A stretch of 64,000 bases of DNA from Enterobacteriaceae bacterium LSJC7 (GCA_000302695.1 AMFN01000002.1:1055948-1119947), one strand, 5' to 3'; counted from the first letter of the stretch, positions 47,453 through 56,997 are shown. Translations and numbers: made by a program. Notes: a model not told the origin generated them from the sequence alone.

Positions 47453-48121
47453 ATGGACATGCTGGAAGCATCGTTAAACCGTTTTTTTCACAACCTTTGT
47501 ATCATGGAGGGATTAATAGAAGAAACTGAGGCAGTGATTGTGAAATCGCTCCATGATTTTGACACGACGGGCCCCAGAATATGTTCGTTTGATCATGATT
47601 TTGGCAGCGATGAGTATTATAGCTACAGGGGGCATACGAGCTATGTTTTTGATGACGTTATTACAAGCTATAAGACACTGATGCCAGGCAGGCTCAGAGC
47701 GTCCACCTTCCTGACAATGTTTGGCATGTTTGAATGTGAAATGGATGCACTTACGGCGGCTGTTTTAAAATTTAAAGGTCAAATCTGGGGGCTTAAAGAC
47801 TTCAGGCAAAAAGGGCTGGAAAGATGTAATGACATCCTCAAGAAATTGCTGAATATGCAGCACTCTGAATCAAGAAATAAGATCGTGCAAATTATCAGGC
47901 TAAGGAACATATGTGCACACAATAACCGCTGTATTGAAAGTACAAATGAACCTTTTCTTAAAGCCCTGGGTGGGGATGATTGCTTTGATTTGATGGAGTC
48001 AGGTGAGCATTACGAAGTGGTATTCAAAGATAATGCGCTTGAAAAACTATTTACCTGTTTTCGTGTTTATTATAATGACATCGTTTGCGCGATAAAGACG
48101 ACTGACAGTGGCCCACAGTGA
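47453..48121 (+). CDS. HEPN-like hypothetical protein
   Basis: 222-aa protein in an AT-rich patch. It is helical overall, and residues 151-156 read RNICAH, fitting the R-x4-H signature of HEPN domains, several of which are ribonucleases in toxin-antitoxin and phage-defence systems. The middle region LTMFGMFECEMDALTAAV is also typical of HEPN helices. No antitoxin or nucleotidyltransferase partner is seen on either side. The ATG at 47453 follows AGGTGA; another ATG two codons on is possible. Low GC beside 55-60% GC neighbours suggests transfer. Confidence 0.6.
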   Translation: MDMLEASLNRFFHNLCIMEGLIEETEAVIVKSLHDFDTTGPRICSFDHDFGSDEYYSYRGHTSYVFDDVITSYKTLMPGRLRASTFLTMFGMFECEMDALTAAVLKFKGQIWGLKDFRQKGLERCNDILKKLLNMQHSESRNKIVQIIRLRNICAHNNRCIESTNEPFLKALGGDDCFDLMESGEHYEVVFKDNALEKLFTCFRVYYNDIVCAIKTTDSGPQ

Positions 48122-48816
48122 CGACATTTTTTAAAACCGTGGCGCTGAATGCGAAAATAAAGCAGCATGTTGCTACAGCGCTGAGTCGCAGTGAGCATCG
48201 AAAGCCCCATCGTTCATCATTGCCACGTCCGTCATCGGCGTAGCCTGGCTGTCAGGCCGCCCGTATGTCGTGTAGCCAGCGGCCTCTCATGGCGCTGCGC
48301 TGTGATTTTCTCTTAGCGACAGAAACCATTATTTCTGTATTATCGCTGACGCCCAGGCATAGCGTCGCGTTAATTTTTATATTGTGAATATCACAGACTA
48401 TGTTTGCGTAATGTGAAAAAATTAACGATTTATAAACTCAGTTTGTCATTTTATCTTAGCGGGCACATCATATTTTTTACAGATGGATGCGTATTGGCCT
48501 GAGAGAGAGGCGAGTGTCTGGGTGTATAACGTGTTCATTTCATAAGCCATGCGTAATTTGTTAGTCACAATAAATGCGTTTTACTAAAGCATCACGACGT
48601 TATCCACCGAAGCGGATTGTTTAGAAGAATACATTTAAGTTTTTTCCACTTTTGCCTATAGCAATAGAAATGCCTGTATTTTAAACAATGCCGCCTCATG
48701 TTCGATTAATGAAGCTTTACTTTTACCGGGTGGCGTTATTTTTGAGTATGGCTAATTGACTGTTTTTCATAACTTTACGCCGTAATTACATTAACAGTAA
48801 ACAGGTGGTCATAAAG
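48122..48816. other. Long AT-rich non-coding stretch
   Basis: About 700 bases without a supported gene on either strand. Short ORFs (largest about 20 codons) lack ribosome sites. The composition resembles the HEPN-like gene beside it, so this may be the rest of a transferred segment. The promoter of the downstream diguanylate cyclase follows. Confidence 0.45.
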
Positions 48817-48846
48817 TTGATAAATTACAGGGCACGCATTTATAAT
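48817..48846 (+). promoter_or_regulatory. Promoter of the diguanylate cyclase gene
   Basis: TTGATA (48817-48822) and a perfect TATAAT (48841-48846) separated by 18 bases. Transcription would start near 48853, about 33 bases before the GTG. Confidence 0.75.
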
Positions 48847-48885
48847 CGCCTCTTTTTTTAAGCCCAGGGGCGCCGGAGATGAGTA

Positions 48886-50451
48886 GTGAGTAATTCGAGA
48901 AAGCGACAGGTCAGTTTTAGCCGAACGTTGAATTTAAGCTTTTTGTTAATATTTTTGATGTTTATTGTTTTCTGTTTTTTTATCGCTCAGAAACAAATGG
49001 ATGACATCCGAAAATCTTATCATAAAGTTAACAATGCCTCGGTCTATAACGTTGCGCGTGGTCAGACTGAAAAATCGCTGAGAATGATGGAACACTCGCT
49101 CACGTCGTTGTCCAAAGTACTCACAAAAGATGGCAGCCTTGACTCGCTTCAGAGCGTTAACGATGAAGTGTTTAAGGATTATCTGCTGCGCGCATTGTCG
49201 CTGCTGTCTGGTATCGCCAATATTTCGATTATAGATAAAAACGATGAAATTCTGACGATACCGTCTCACTTCTCCAGCCATGAAGGGCAAGGCGTGGCGC
49301 TGCGCGAGCTTCCCTGGTACATCAAAGATGCCTCCTCGTTTTCATCTGTGACATACAGCGAACCTTATCTCGATGAGTATGCCGGTTACCGTAAAGTCAA
49401 CATCTCAAGCCCTATTTACGACAAGAAAGCCACGATGTCTGCGATTCTCTCGTTCGAGATTGATATCAAACAATTAGGGCACGCGTTGCGTCAAAAAGTC
49501 ACGCCACTGGAAGGCGAGTCCTTTGTGGTTACACGCAAAGGCCATGTTGTTATTCACCCGGACCCGTCACTGAAAAATGAAATTCTGCTCCCTGAAGATG
49601 TCGTCTCAAAAATGCGCAACGCAGCGGGAATGATTTATGACGAAGAACAGAACAATTATTACTACTACTACTCCTACACCAACCCGGACTGGTTATTTAT
49701 TTACAAAGTAGATGAAGCCACCCTCGACGCAATTGTGTGGGAAGAAAGCGCTAAGGTTATCTATGCCCTGGCTATTTCGGTTGGCATGATCATTATTTGC
49801 TGGTTCCTGGTACAGTCGGTAATGAAAAACATGTTTATGCGCGTTATCTCCAGCATCAACTCCGGCATGCCGTTTAACGCAACAGAAGAGGTCATGGCGC
49901 AGGAGCTCATCAACAATAGCCAAAAAGTAGAGACATTTCGTAAACAATCCACCACCGATGAACTCACCGGCTTACTTAACCGGCGCGCATTCGATGAAAA
50001 ACTGGCGCAAAACGTTATCTCCAAAAAACCGTTTTGCCTCGCGATGATCGATATTGATAACTTTAAATCCCTCAACGATACCTACGGCCATATTTTCGGC
50101 GATATTGTACTGCGCAAAGTGGCAGAAGAAGGGATGAAGGTAGTTGAATTTAGCGGCGCGCTTCTGTTTCGCTATGGCGGCGAAGAGATGGCCATTATTT
50201 TTGAAAGTGACGATCCTGAGTGGGCTGAAGAACAGCTTAACGAGTGGCGCGTTGCGGTTGAAGAACACACCTGGCGTGAGAAGGGGCTGCAAGTTACGTT
50301 CAGCGCTGGTATGGGTAGCTGGGAGCGTGAAGATCCAGAAGCCTTTATCGCCCGCATCGACGGCCTGTTATATGAAGCCAAACATCAGGGTAAAAACCGG
50401 GTGATTTGTGCGCCGCGCGAAGACGATGTAGCTACCAGCGAAAGCGTATAA
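48886..50451 (+). CDS. Membrane-bound diguanylate cyclase (dCache-GGDEF)
   Basis: 521-aa inner-membrane enzyme predicted to make cyclic di-GMP. Membrane segments at about residues 16-34 and 290-310 flank a periplasmic dCache-type sensing domain (about 40-285). The GGDEF domain begins STTDELTGLLNRRAF; its active site reads RYGGEEM (431-435) instead of GGDEF or GGEEF, the last residue being Met. No RxxD inhibitory site precedes it. The GTG start at 48886 has GGAG upstream; the only ATG nearby is out of frame. Likely role: switching to sessile growth in response to an external signal. Confidence 0.87.
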   Translation: MSNSRKRQVSFSRTLNLSFLLIFLMFIVFCFFIAQKQMDDIRKSYHKVNNASVYNVARGQTEKSLRMMEHSLTSLSKVLTKDGSLDSLQSVNDEVFKDYLLRALSLLSGIANISIIDKNDEILTIPSHFSSHEGQGVALRELPWYIKDASSFSSVTYSEPYLDEYAGYRKVNISSPIYDKKATMSAILSFEIDIKQLGHALRQKVTPLEGESFVVTRKGHVVIHPDPSLKNEILLPEDVVSKMRNAAGMIYDEEQNNYYYYYSYTNPDWLFIYKVDEATLDAIVWEESAKVIYALAISVGMIIICWFLVQSVMKNMFMRVISSINSGMPFNATEEVMAQELINNSQKVETFRKQSTTDELTGLLNRRAFDEKLAQNVISKKPFCLAMIDIDNFKSLNDTYGHIFGDIVLRKVAEEGMKVVEFSGALLFRYGGEEMAIIFESDDPEWAEEQLNEWRVAVEEHTWREKGLQVTFSAGMGSWEREDPEAFIARIDGLLYEAKHQGKNRVICAPREDDVATSESV

Positions 50452-50458
50452 TCTCAAC

Positions 50459-50480
50459 AGGCGCAGTGAAAACTGCGCCT
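50459..50480 (+). terminator. Hairpin after the diguanylate cyclase
   Basis: AGGCGCAGT-GAAA-ACTGCGCCT, a perfect 9-bp stem with a GNRA-type loop 8 bases after the stop. It has no U-tract, so termination is less certain. Confidence 0.5.
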
Positions 50481-50603
50481 AACTTCAACCCCTGTCGTTC
50501 TGATCCTTTCCTGCTATCCCTCTGGATTTATCCGGCCAGACTCATCGGCAACAGTCAACCTCGAACAAACCCGAGGTTGATCTCATCATTGCGCACCACC
50601 CGG

Positions 50604-51059
50604 TCAGCCATTGAGTGCTTCCTGGGGAACATTACGAAAACTGATAGCCAGACGGTTATAGGCATTAATCAGCCCAATCGCCATCGTCAGATCAGCAAGC
50701 TCTTTTTGCGTGAACACGCAACAGGCCGCTTCAAAAGCCTCATCAGGGACATGCGTGTCAGCCACCCGGGTTACTACTTCAGCCCAGGCCAGGGCCGCTT
50801 TTTCGCGGGCACTGAACACATCCGACGCTTCTTCCCACACCTGCACTAACGCCAGTTTTACCGGGCTGAATCCCTGCTTAATTAAATCGCGGGTATGCAT
50901 ATCAAGGCAGAAGGCACAGCCATTAATCTGGCTGACCCGCAAATTGACAAGCTCAACCAGTGCGTGTTCCAGACCGCACTGACCAATATAGGCATAAACG
51001 CTACCATACGCTTTCACGCCCGCGGGTGAGGTTTTGGTGTAATCAATACGCTGAGTCAT
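50604..51059 (-). CDS. AhpD-like carboxymuconolactone decarboxylase family protein
   Basis: 151-aa cytoplasmic protein of the alkylhydroperoxidase D-like core fold. GCAFCLDMHTRD holds the redox pair Cys48/Cys51 and His55 expected of peroxidase-type members. These proteins reduce organic peroxides or act on unknown substrates. AGGAAAG precedes the ATG. It is divergent from a MocR regulator 140 bases away, which probably controls it. Confidence 0.87.
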   Translation of the reverse strand: MTQRIDYTKTSPAGVKAYGSVYAYIGQCGLEHALVELVNLRVSQINGCAFCLDMHTRDLIKQGFSPVKLALVQVWEEASDVFSAREKAALAWAEVVTRVADTHVPDEAFEAACCVFTQKELADLTMAIGLINAYNRLAISFRNVPQEALNG

Positions 51060-51199
51060 TTATTGCTTTCCTGTTTACTGGAGTCAGAGTGAAGGGTAGC
51101 AGTTGCATGTTCAAAAAAAAGAACCAAAAATGACGAATTAACCTGTACCAGGACACTCTCACTGCGCAGCTTTGCGTTCTGACCAAAAGGCTCCTCCGC

Positions 51200-52609
51200 A
51201 TGTCCTTAAACGCTTTGAAGATTAATCTCGATCGCTCTGCGCGCATGTCGTTATCAGAACAGATACGCACCACAATAGCCCAGGCAATCACCAGCGGTGT
51301 GCTTGCACCCGGTGCGCGGCTTCCTTCATGGATAGATCTTGCGGTTCAGTTGGGGGTGTCACGTGGTACGGTGAAAACGGCGTATGAGCGCCTTGCTGAT
51401 GCACAGCTGGTCACCTCGTCGCGCGCGAAAGGCACCTGCGTGGCGCAGTTTTTGCCTGCACGTCACCAGGTGTCAAAACATCCAGAGCCTGTTCCTGACT
51501 CTTCCTTGTATCAGAACTTCTTTCTGCCGACTGGCGACTTTCAGATGGGGATCCCGGCCAGCGATGTCTTTCCGGTAACGATTTTTTCCCGGTTGTTTTC
51601 CGCTGCTGTCCGTGAACGGATGTCTGCACGGCAGCACTATACCGACCCCAGGGGCGAAGCGGAGCTTAAGCGTGAGATAGCCGCCCAGCTGGTACTGGCC
51701 CGGGGCATCAAATGCCATCCTTCACAGCTATTTATTACCACCGGTTTTACCGGGGCGCTGGGGACCATTCTGCATGCGCTCAATTTACAAGGGCGAAAGG
51801 CCTGGGTGGAAAACCCAGGCTTCCCTCCGGCACGCAACGCGCTGGAAATGGCGCAGTTATCTCTGGTTTGTGTGCCGGTGGACGATAACGGCATCAATGT
51901 GAGTTACGGCGTACAGCATGCTGAAGAGGCTGCACTGGCTCTGGTGACGCCGGGCCAGCAGGCTCCACTGGGTATGACCTTGTCCCTGGAGCGCCGCGGG
52001 CAGCTTCTGGCCTGGGCGGCAAAAAACCAGAGTTGGATAATCGAAGATGATTATCTCGGCGAGTTGCAGCTCAATCGCCGCGCTGCGCCGGCGTTATTTT
52101 CGATGGATGACGCCGGGCGGGTCATTTATGTGGGAACGTTTAGCAAGACAATAAGCCCGGTTTTGCGCCTTGGCTTTATGGTGGTTCCCATGGCACTGGT
52201 GGATACCGTCTCCGATGTGGTCGCCAGCCTTTCGCCTGCTCCTGACCCGGCGCTGCAAATGGCGGTACAGGCATTTCTGCATGAAGGACATTTCCTGCGC
52301 CACCTGCGGAAAATGAAACGTACCTACAGCGCCCGAGGCGCTGAGTTGGTCGAACAGCTCAGGGCGCTGGGGTATGAGGCCAGTGTGAATGGGCTTTCTG
52401 TGCTCCTGCGTCTGGAAGACGGTGCGCAGGACCGTGAGATTGCTCGCAACGCCGGCTATTGCGGGCTTGCGCCATCACCACTTTCGGCCTGGTACAGCCC
52501 AGGTGTACCGCTACAGGCCGGGCTGTTGCTGGGGCTGGCGACCGCTAATGGTGAGCAAACCCGACAAGCATGTCTGAGGCTGGATGCGCTTATCCGCCGA
52601 TTAACCTGA
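51200..52609 (+). CDS. MocR/PdxR-type transcriptional regulator (GntR HTH with aminotransferase-fold domain)
   Basis: 469-aa regulator. N-terminal GntR winged helix (about residues 10-75; LPSWIDLAVQLGVSRGTVKTAYERL) joined to a fold-type I aminotransferase domain with a PLP lysine in VGTFSKTISPVLRLGF. MocR proteins use PLP as effector or cofactor and usually control the divergent gene, here the AhpD-like gene. The ATG at 51200 is preceded by AAAAGG. Confidence 0.88.
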   Translation: MSLNALKINLDRSARMSLSEQIRTTIAQAITSGVLAPGARLPSWIDLAVQLGVSRGTVKTAYERLADAQLVTSSRAKGTCVAQFLPARHQVSKHPEPVPDSSLYQNFFLPTGDFQMGIPASDVFPVTIFSRLFSAAVRERMSARQHYTDPRGEAELKREIAAQLVLARGIKCHPSQLFITTGFTGALGTILHALNLQGRKAWVENPGFPPARNALEMAQLSLVCVPVDDNGINVSYGVQHAEEAALALVTPGQQAPLGMTLSLERRGQLLAWAAKNQSWIIEDDYLGELQLNRRAAPALFSMDDAGRVIYVGTFSKTISPVLRLGFMVVPMALVDTVSDVVASLSPAPDPALQMAVQAFLHEGHFLRHLRKMKRTYSARGAELVEQLRALGYEASVNGLSVLLRLEDGAQDREIARNAGYCGLAPSPLSAWYSPGVPLQAGLLLGLATANGEQTRQACLRLDALIRRLT

Positions 52610-52787
52610 ATAGCAAAGCCGCAGACCAGCGTAATAATGCCGTTTTTCTGGCCCGGAAAAACCACCTTAAGTAAATATCAGCAGACCTGCTAATGGCCCA
52701 CTAGAATCCAAAGGTGACCTTTTTCACGGGCCACCATTTCTGCAACATAAACTCTGGATATTCATTATTTGCCTGACTGAGGTTTTT

Positions 52788-53843
52788 ATGAATAAAGCAA
52801 AGCTATTACTTATTACTGCTGGTTTAATGGCTGCATCTGCAAGCGTATTTTCCGCGTCACCCGCGAATGATTCACCAACGTCTCAAAATCCATTTCTCGA
52901 CCGGGATGTAAAGAAATTCATGGATGAGGTGGCGGCATCCACGAAAAAACCTTTATATGAGCTGAGTTACAGCGACGCAAGAAAAGTGCTGGCCGATGCT
53001 CAGGCGAAGCCGGTAAATAAGCCGGATGTTGACACACAGGATATTAGCCTGGCGCTTGGTGATGACCTTGGCGATGTAAAAGTGCGTATTACGCGCCCTA
53101 AAGATGCACAGGGCGATCTTCCGGTTCTTTTTTATGTTCATGGGGGAGGCTGGGTACTTGGAGATGAAAATACCCACGACAGGCTGCTGAGAGAGTTTAC
53201 CGCAGGTGCACACATTGCGGTTGCCAGTATCATCTACACGCCATCTCCTGAGGCGAAATATCCCAAACCCCTCAACCAGATTTATGCGTCTATTCAGGCA
53301 CTTATCAAAGATGCGGATAAATACAAATTCTCCACCGATAAATATGCCATTGCTGGCGATAGCGTTGGGGGGAATATGGCGACTGCCGTTGCGATAATGA
53401 GCAAAGATAAGAAAGAGCCTAAGATTGGTTTGCAGGTTTTATTGTATCCGGTGACGAATGCCAACTTTGATGATGGCTCTTACAAGAGCTTTGCCGATGG
53501 CCCGTGGCTGACGAAGAAAGCAATGGAATGGTTCTGGGATGCGTATGCGCCGGATAAAAGTAAACGTAGTGAGAAATTGGCCTCACCGTTACAGGCAAGT
53601 CTGGAAGAACTTTCAGGCCTTCCTGAAACCTTCATTATTACCGACCAAAACGATGTGCTGCGTGATGAAGGTGAAGCCTACGCTCAAAAACTTATTGATG
53701 CAGGCGTCAAAGTCACGGCCGTTCGCTATAACGGCACAACCCATGACTTTATGATGTTAAATGGTTTGGCAGATACCGCACCGACACGCGCTGCGGTGGC
53801 ACAAACGATTGACGTGCTTAAAACGTATTACGCAAAAGAATAA
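52788..53843 (+). CDS. Exported alpha/beta hydrolase (HSL-family esterase)
   Basis: 351-aa hydrolase of the hormone-sensitive-lipase family with a signal peptide ending near VFSA (residue ~23), so probably periplasmic. The oxyanion motif HGGGWVLGDE, nucleophile elbow AGDSVGGNMA, acid DQNDVLRDEGEAYA and histidine in THDFMML complete the catalytic triad. The substrate is likely a short-chain ester, inferred from family only. TGAGG precedes the ATG. Cytoplasmic location is usual in this family, so the signal peptide is notable. Confidence 0.87.
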   Translation: MNKAKLLLITAGLMAASASVFSASPANDSPTSQNPFLDRDVKKFMDEVAASTKKPLYELSYSDARKVLADAQAKPVNKPDVDTQDISLALGDDLGDVKVRITRPKDAQGDLPVLFYVHGGGWVLGDENTHDRLLREFTAGAHIAVASIIYTPSPEAKYPKPLNQIYASIQALIKDADKYKFSTDKYAIAGDSVGGNMATAVAIMSKDKKEPKIGLQVLLYPVTNANFDDGSYKSFADGPWLTKKAMEWFWDAYAPDKSKRSEKLASPLQASLEELSGLPETFIITDQNDVLRDEGEAYAQKLIDAGVKVTAVRYNGTTHDFMMLNGLADTAPTRAAVAQTIDVLKTYYAKE

Positions 53844-53877
53844 CAAAATAGCTGTCTCTGGTTGTTACTGGTTAATC

Positions 53878-53898
53878 CCCCCGGCTTATTGCCGGGGG
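53878..53898 (+). terminator. Hairpin after the esterase gene
   Basis: CCCCCGGC-TTATT-GCCGGGGG, a perfect 8-bp stem 34 bases beyond the stop codon. There is no U-tract, so it is a weak terminator call. Confidence 0.4.
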
Positions 53899-54067
53899 AG
53901 TGTGACATTCTCCCGCCACCACAGCGCCTCTTAGGTTTCCCTGTCTGTGAGTAATGTAGAAAATCCCCAGTCCCCACAATTCTGGCAAGCGGCAGTGCGT
54001 TTTTATTGACCGCGTAACGTTAACGGAGTGTAATGGTATTGTCATACAAATAAAATAAGGACAGCCT

Positions 54068-55210
54068 GTGAACTCTCTCGCCAACATTACCTGTATTGAG
54101 GACATGCGTCAGGTCTACCGTCGCCGCGTACCGCGTATGTTTGTGGATTACTGCGATTCCGGCTCCTGGAGCGAATCTACCTACCGGCACAACAGCGATG
54201 ACTTTGCCAGCATCAAGTTTCGCCAGAAAGTGCTGGTCGATATGGCCGGGCGCTCGCTGACAACACACATGGCAGGCGAGCAGGTCACCATGCCCGTGGC
54301 TCTGGCCCCGACCGGGCTGATTGGCATGCAACATGCCGACGGTGAAATTCTCGCGGCCAGAGCCGCACAGAAGTTCGGCATCCCGTACATCATGTCGACC
54401 ATGAGCATCTGTTCCATTGAGGACGTGGCAGCGGCCACCTCGCGCCCGTTCTGGTTCCAGCTGTATATGATGAAGGACCGTGACTTTATGGCTCGCCTCA
54501 TTGAGCGCGCGAAAGCCGCACGCTGTAGCGCATTGGTGCTGACAGCCGATTTACAGGTCATGGGCCAGCGCCATAAAGATATCAAAAACGGCCTGTCAGC
54601 ACCGCCGCGCCTGACCATTCCCAACATGCTTAACATGATAACCAAGCCGACCTGGGGACTGAACATGCTGAAAACCCAGCGCCGCAGTTTTGGCAATATC
54701 GTCGGCCATGTGAAGAACATCAGCGACACCTCATCGCTCGCCGCCTGGACTGCGGAGCAATTTGACCCGCAGCTAAGCTGGCAGGATGTGGCCTGGGTGA
54801 AAGAACGCTGGGATGGCAAACTGATAATCAAGGGCATTATGGAAGTGGATGACGCGCTGCGGGCCGTCGAAGCGGGGGCCGATGCCATTGTGGTATCCAA
54901 CCACGGTGGTCGGCAGCTTGACGGTGCACCGTCCACTATTTCAGTGCTGGCAGAGATTGTGCAGGCGGTTGGCGATAAAACCGAGGTATTTATCGACAGC
55001 GGTATTCGCAGCGGCCAGGACGTACTGCGTGCTATCGCACTGGGGGCGAAAGGGACGTTGATTGGCCGTGCGTTTATCTATGGCTTAGGCGCTTACGGTG
55101 AGCAGGGCGTCCACAGAGTGCTGGAGATCCTGTATAAAGAGCTGGATGTCACCATGGCGTTTTGCGGGCACACCCGCTTGCAGGATGTGGACAGTTCGAT
55201 ACTGCGCTAA
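54068..55210 (+). CDS. FMN-dependent alpha-hydroxy-acid dehydrogenase/oxidase (LldD-related)
   Basis: 380-aa flavoenzyme that oxidises an L-2-hydroxy acid, probably L-lactate or a relative, to the 2-keto acid. The catalytic histidine and arginine lie in VSNHGGRQLDG (His279, Arg282); PVALAPTGLIGM, FWFQLYMMKDRD and the final FIDSGIRSGQDV complete the FMN TIM barrel. It is similar to but clearly distinct from E. coli LldD, and no lldP or lldR gene accompanies it. The GTG start has AAGGA 6 bases upstream. Confidence 0.87.
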   Translation: MNSLANITCIEDMRQVYRRRVPRMFVDYCDSGSWSESTYRHNSDDFASIKFRQKVLVDMAGRSLTTHMAGEQVTMPVALAPTGLIGMQHADGEILAARAAQKFGIPYIMSTMSICSIEDVAAATSRPFWFQLYMMKDRDFMARLIERAKAARCSALVLTADLQVMGQRHKDIKNGLSAPPRLTIPNMLNMITKPTWGLNMLKTQRRSFGNIVGHVKNISDTSSLAAWTAEQFDPQLSWQDVAWVKERWDGKLIIKGIMEVDDALRAVEAGADAIVVSNHGGRQLDGAPSTISVLAEIVQAVGDKTEVFIDSGIRSGQDVLRAIALGAKGTLIGRAFIYGLGAYGEQGVHRVLEILYKELDVTMAFCGHTRLQDVDSSILR

Positions 55211-55475
55211 CGCGCCCGCGCCCCGCGCAGGGGCGCAATAGACCGACGCACATTATTTCATTGTGTTGAACACTCAAAATCGCCGATAGCCATGCTGGTA
55301 GTCAATTGCGCTTACTCGTTCAGGCAGTCCGCTTCATCTTCCAGAAGGGTTTTAATATTTCCATTAAGAAGCGAGTAATGCCCATTCTCCAGAACAATGT
55401 TGACAGGGATCTGCATTCCTTATGATTATCAATTTTTTCAGTGTATTAACATTCCCGGCTATTACATTCTGACGC
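55211..55475. other. Intergenic region between the LldD-like gene and ansP
   Basis: Convergent gap of about 270 bases. The only possible coding element is a 34-codon minus-strand ORF at 55312-55416. CGCCCCGCGCAGGGGCG near 55217 is a short hairpin after the oxidase gene. Confidence 0.4.
55312..55416 (-). CDS. Possible small protein (34 aa)
   Basis: Begins MQIPVNIVLENGHYSLLNGN and ends in an acidic helix LLEDEADCLNE. The sequence looks protein-like, but AAGG lies almost against the ATG, which is unfavourable for initiation, and no family is recognised. It may be a remnant. Confidence 0.25.
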   Translation of the reverse strand: MQIPVNIVLENGHYSLLNGNIKTLLEDEADCLNE

Positions 55476-55502
55476 AAAAAAAAGCGCCCTCAGAGGGGCG
55501 CT
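55476..55502 (-). terminator. Terminator of ansP
   Basis: Minus strand: AGCGCCC-CTCTGA-GGGCGCT then TTTTTTT. A 7-bp GC-rich stem with a long U-tract, 23 bases after the ansP stop. Confidence 0.9.
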
Positions 55503-55524
55503 TTGGCGGCATCACGACCTGGAA

Positions 55525-56997
55525 TCAGTCTTTGTTTGAGGGCACCACGCCATCCCGGGGTGCCGTCTGTGCCACTTCGTGTACACGCTTGCGCACGCCG
55601 AACCAACCCAGGAACAGCAACAGTGCCAGTACCGGAATAGCAGCGATGGTGTAAGTACCATTAGGGTAGTCAAACGCCATCAGCACCAGTACCGACAGCA
55701 GGAACAGCAGCGTCAACCAGGAAGTGAAAGGCGCACCTGGCAGTTTAAAAGGCACGTCTGCTGCGTTGCCCTTTTTAATCTCCTGACGCAGGCGCAGCTG
55801 GCACACCATAATAAACGCCCAGGCCGAGATAATGCCCAGTGCCGCAAGGTTAAGCACAATCTCGAACACGCGCGACGGCACCAGGTAGTTCAGGAACACG
55901 CCCACCACGTAGATGCCGATGGTGGCGAGGATCCCGGCGTAAGGCACATGGTTGCTGCTCATCTTCGACATAAACTTAGGCGCAGAGCCGCCCATCGACA
56001 TTGAACGCAGGATACGCCCGGTAGAATACAGCCCGGAGTTCAGGCTTGAGAGTGCCGCCGTCAGTACCACAATGTTCATAATACTGCCGACGTAAGGCAC
56101 GCCAAGTTTTGAGAAGAAGGTCACAAACGGGCTTTGGCCTGGCTGATAGGCATTCCACGGCAGCAGCAGCACCAGCAGCAGCACGGAGCCAACGTAGAAC
56201 AGGCCAATACGCCAGATAACGCTGTTAATCGCCTTCGGTACGTTCTTCTCAGGATCCTTACATTCGCCCGCCGCCGTTCCTACCAGTTCGATAGAGGCAA
56301 AGGCGAAGACCACGCCCTGTATTAACACCAGCGCAGGCAGCAGACCATGCGGGAACAGGCCACCATTGTCGGTAATCAGGTGAAAACCCGTGGTGTTGCC
56401 ATCGATAGGTTTACCCGTACCGAGGTACACCGTACCCACCACCAGGAAGATAACAATGGCCAGCACTTTGATAAGCGCAAACCAGAACTCCATTTCGGCA
56501 AACCACTTCACGCCAATCATATTCATGGCGCCCACAATCACCAGCGCTCCCAGGGCAAAGACCCACTGAGGTACGTCACCAAACGTGCCCCAGTAGTGCA
56601 TATAAAGAGCCACCGCGGTGATATCGACAATACCGGTCATGGCCCAGTTCAGAAAGTACATCCAGCCTGCCACGTAAGAAGCTTTTTCACCGAGAAATTC
56701 ACGGGCGTAGGAGACAAAGCTGCCGCTGGAAGGGCGGTGCAAAACCAGCTCACCGAGTGCGCGCAGAATAAAGAAGGAAAAGATACCGCAAACCAGATAA
56801 ATCAGCGCCAGCGCGGGGCCTGCCGCCTGCAGGCGTGCACCAGCACCCAGGAACAAACCTGTACCAATAGCACCGCCGATGGCTATCATCTGCACATGGC
56901 GGTTACCCATAGCCCGGTTGTAGCCGGAGTCCTGGGCGTTAAGCCAGCGCCTTTTCGCGGCGTGACTATCGACCGTGTTTTCTTCTTTTGATTTCAT
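55525..56997 (-). CDS. ansP: L-asparagine permease AnsP
   Basis: 490-aa amino-acid/proton symporter of the APC superfamily with 12 membrane segments. It aligns with E. coli AnsP nearly throughout: AAKRRWLNAQDSGYNRAMGN, AIGGAIGTGLFLGAGARLQ, PSSGSFVSYAREFLGEKA, ALSSLNSGLYSTGRILRSM. The start MKSKEENTVD at 56997 has AAGGA upstream; a longer frame from 57063 is not supported. In E. coli ansP is next to yncE; here they are 15 kb apart with inserted genes between. Confidence 0.93.
   Translation of the reverse strand: MKSKEENTVDSHAAKRRWLNAQDSGYNRAMGNRHVQMIAIGGAIGTGLFLGAGARLQAAGPALALIYLVCGIFSFFILRALGELVLHRPSSGSFVSYAREFLGEKASYVAGWMYFLNWAMTGIVDITAVALYMHYWGTFGDVPQWVFALGALVIVGAMNMIGVKWFAEMEFWFALIKVLAIVIFLVVGTVYLGTGKPIDGNTTGFHLITDNGGLFPHGLLPALVLIQGVVFAFASIELVGTAAGECKDPEKNVPKAINSVIWRIGLFYVGSVLLLVLLLPWNAYQPGQSPFVTFFSKLGVPYVGSIMNIVVLTAALSSLNSGLYSTGRILRSMSMGGSAPKFMSKMSSNHVPYAGILATIGIYVVGVFLNYLVPSRVFEIVLNLAALGIISAWAFIMVCQLRLRQEIKKGNAADVPFKLPGAPFTSWLTLLFLLSVLVLMAFDYPNGTYTIAAIPVLALLLFLGWFGVRKRVHEVAQTAPRDGVVPSNKD

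Noticed and set aside
55579-56991. Plus-strand frames opposite ansP
   Set aside because: Shadows of a conserved 12-segment transporter gene; His/Gln/Arg-rich composition typical of antisense frames.
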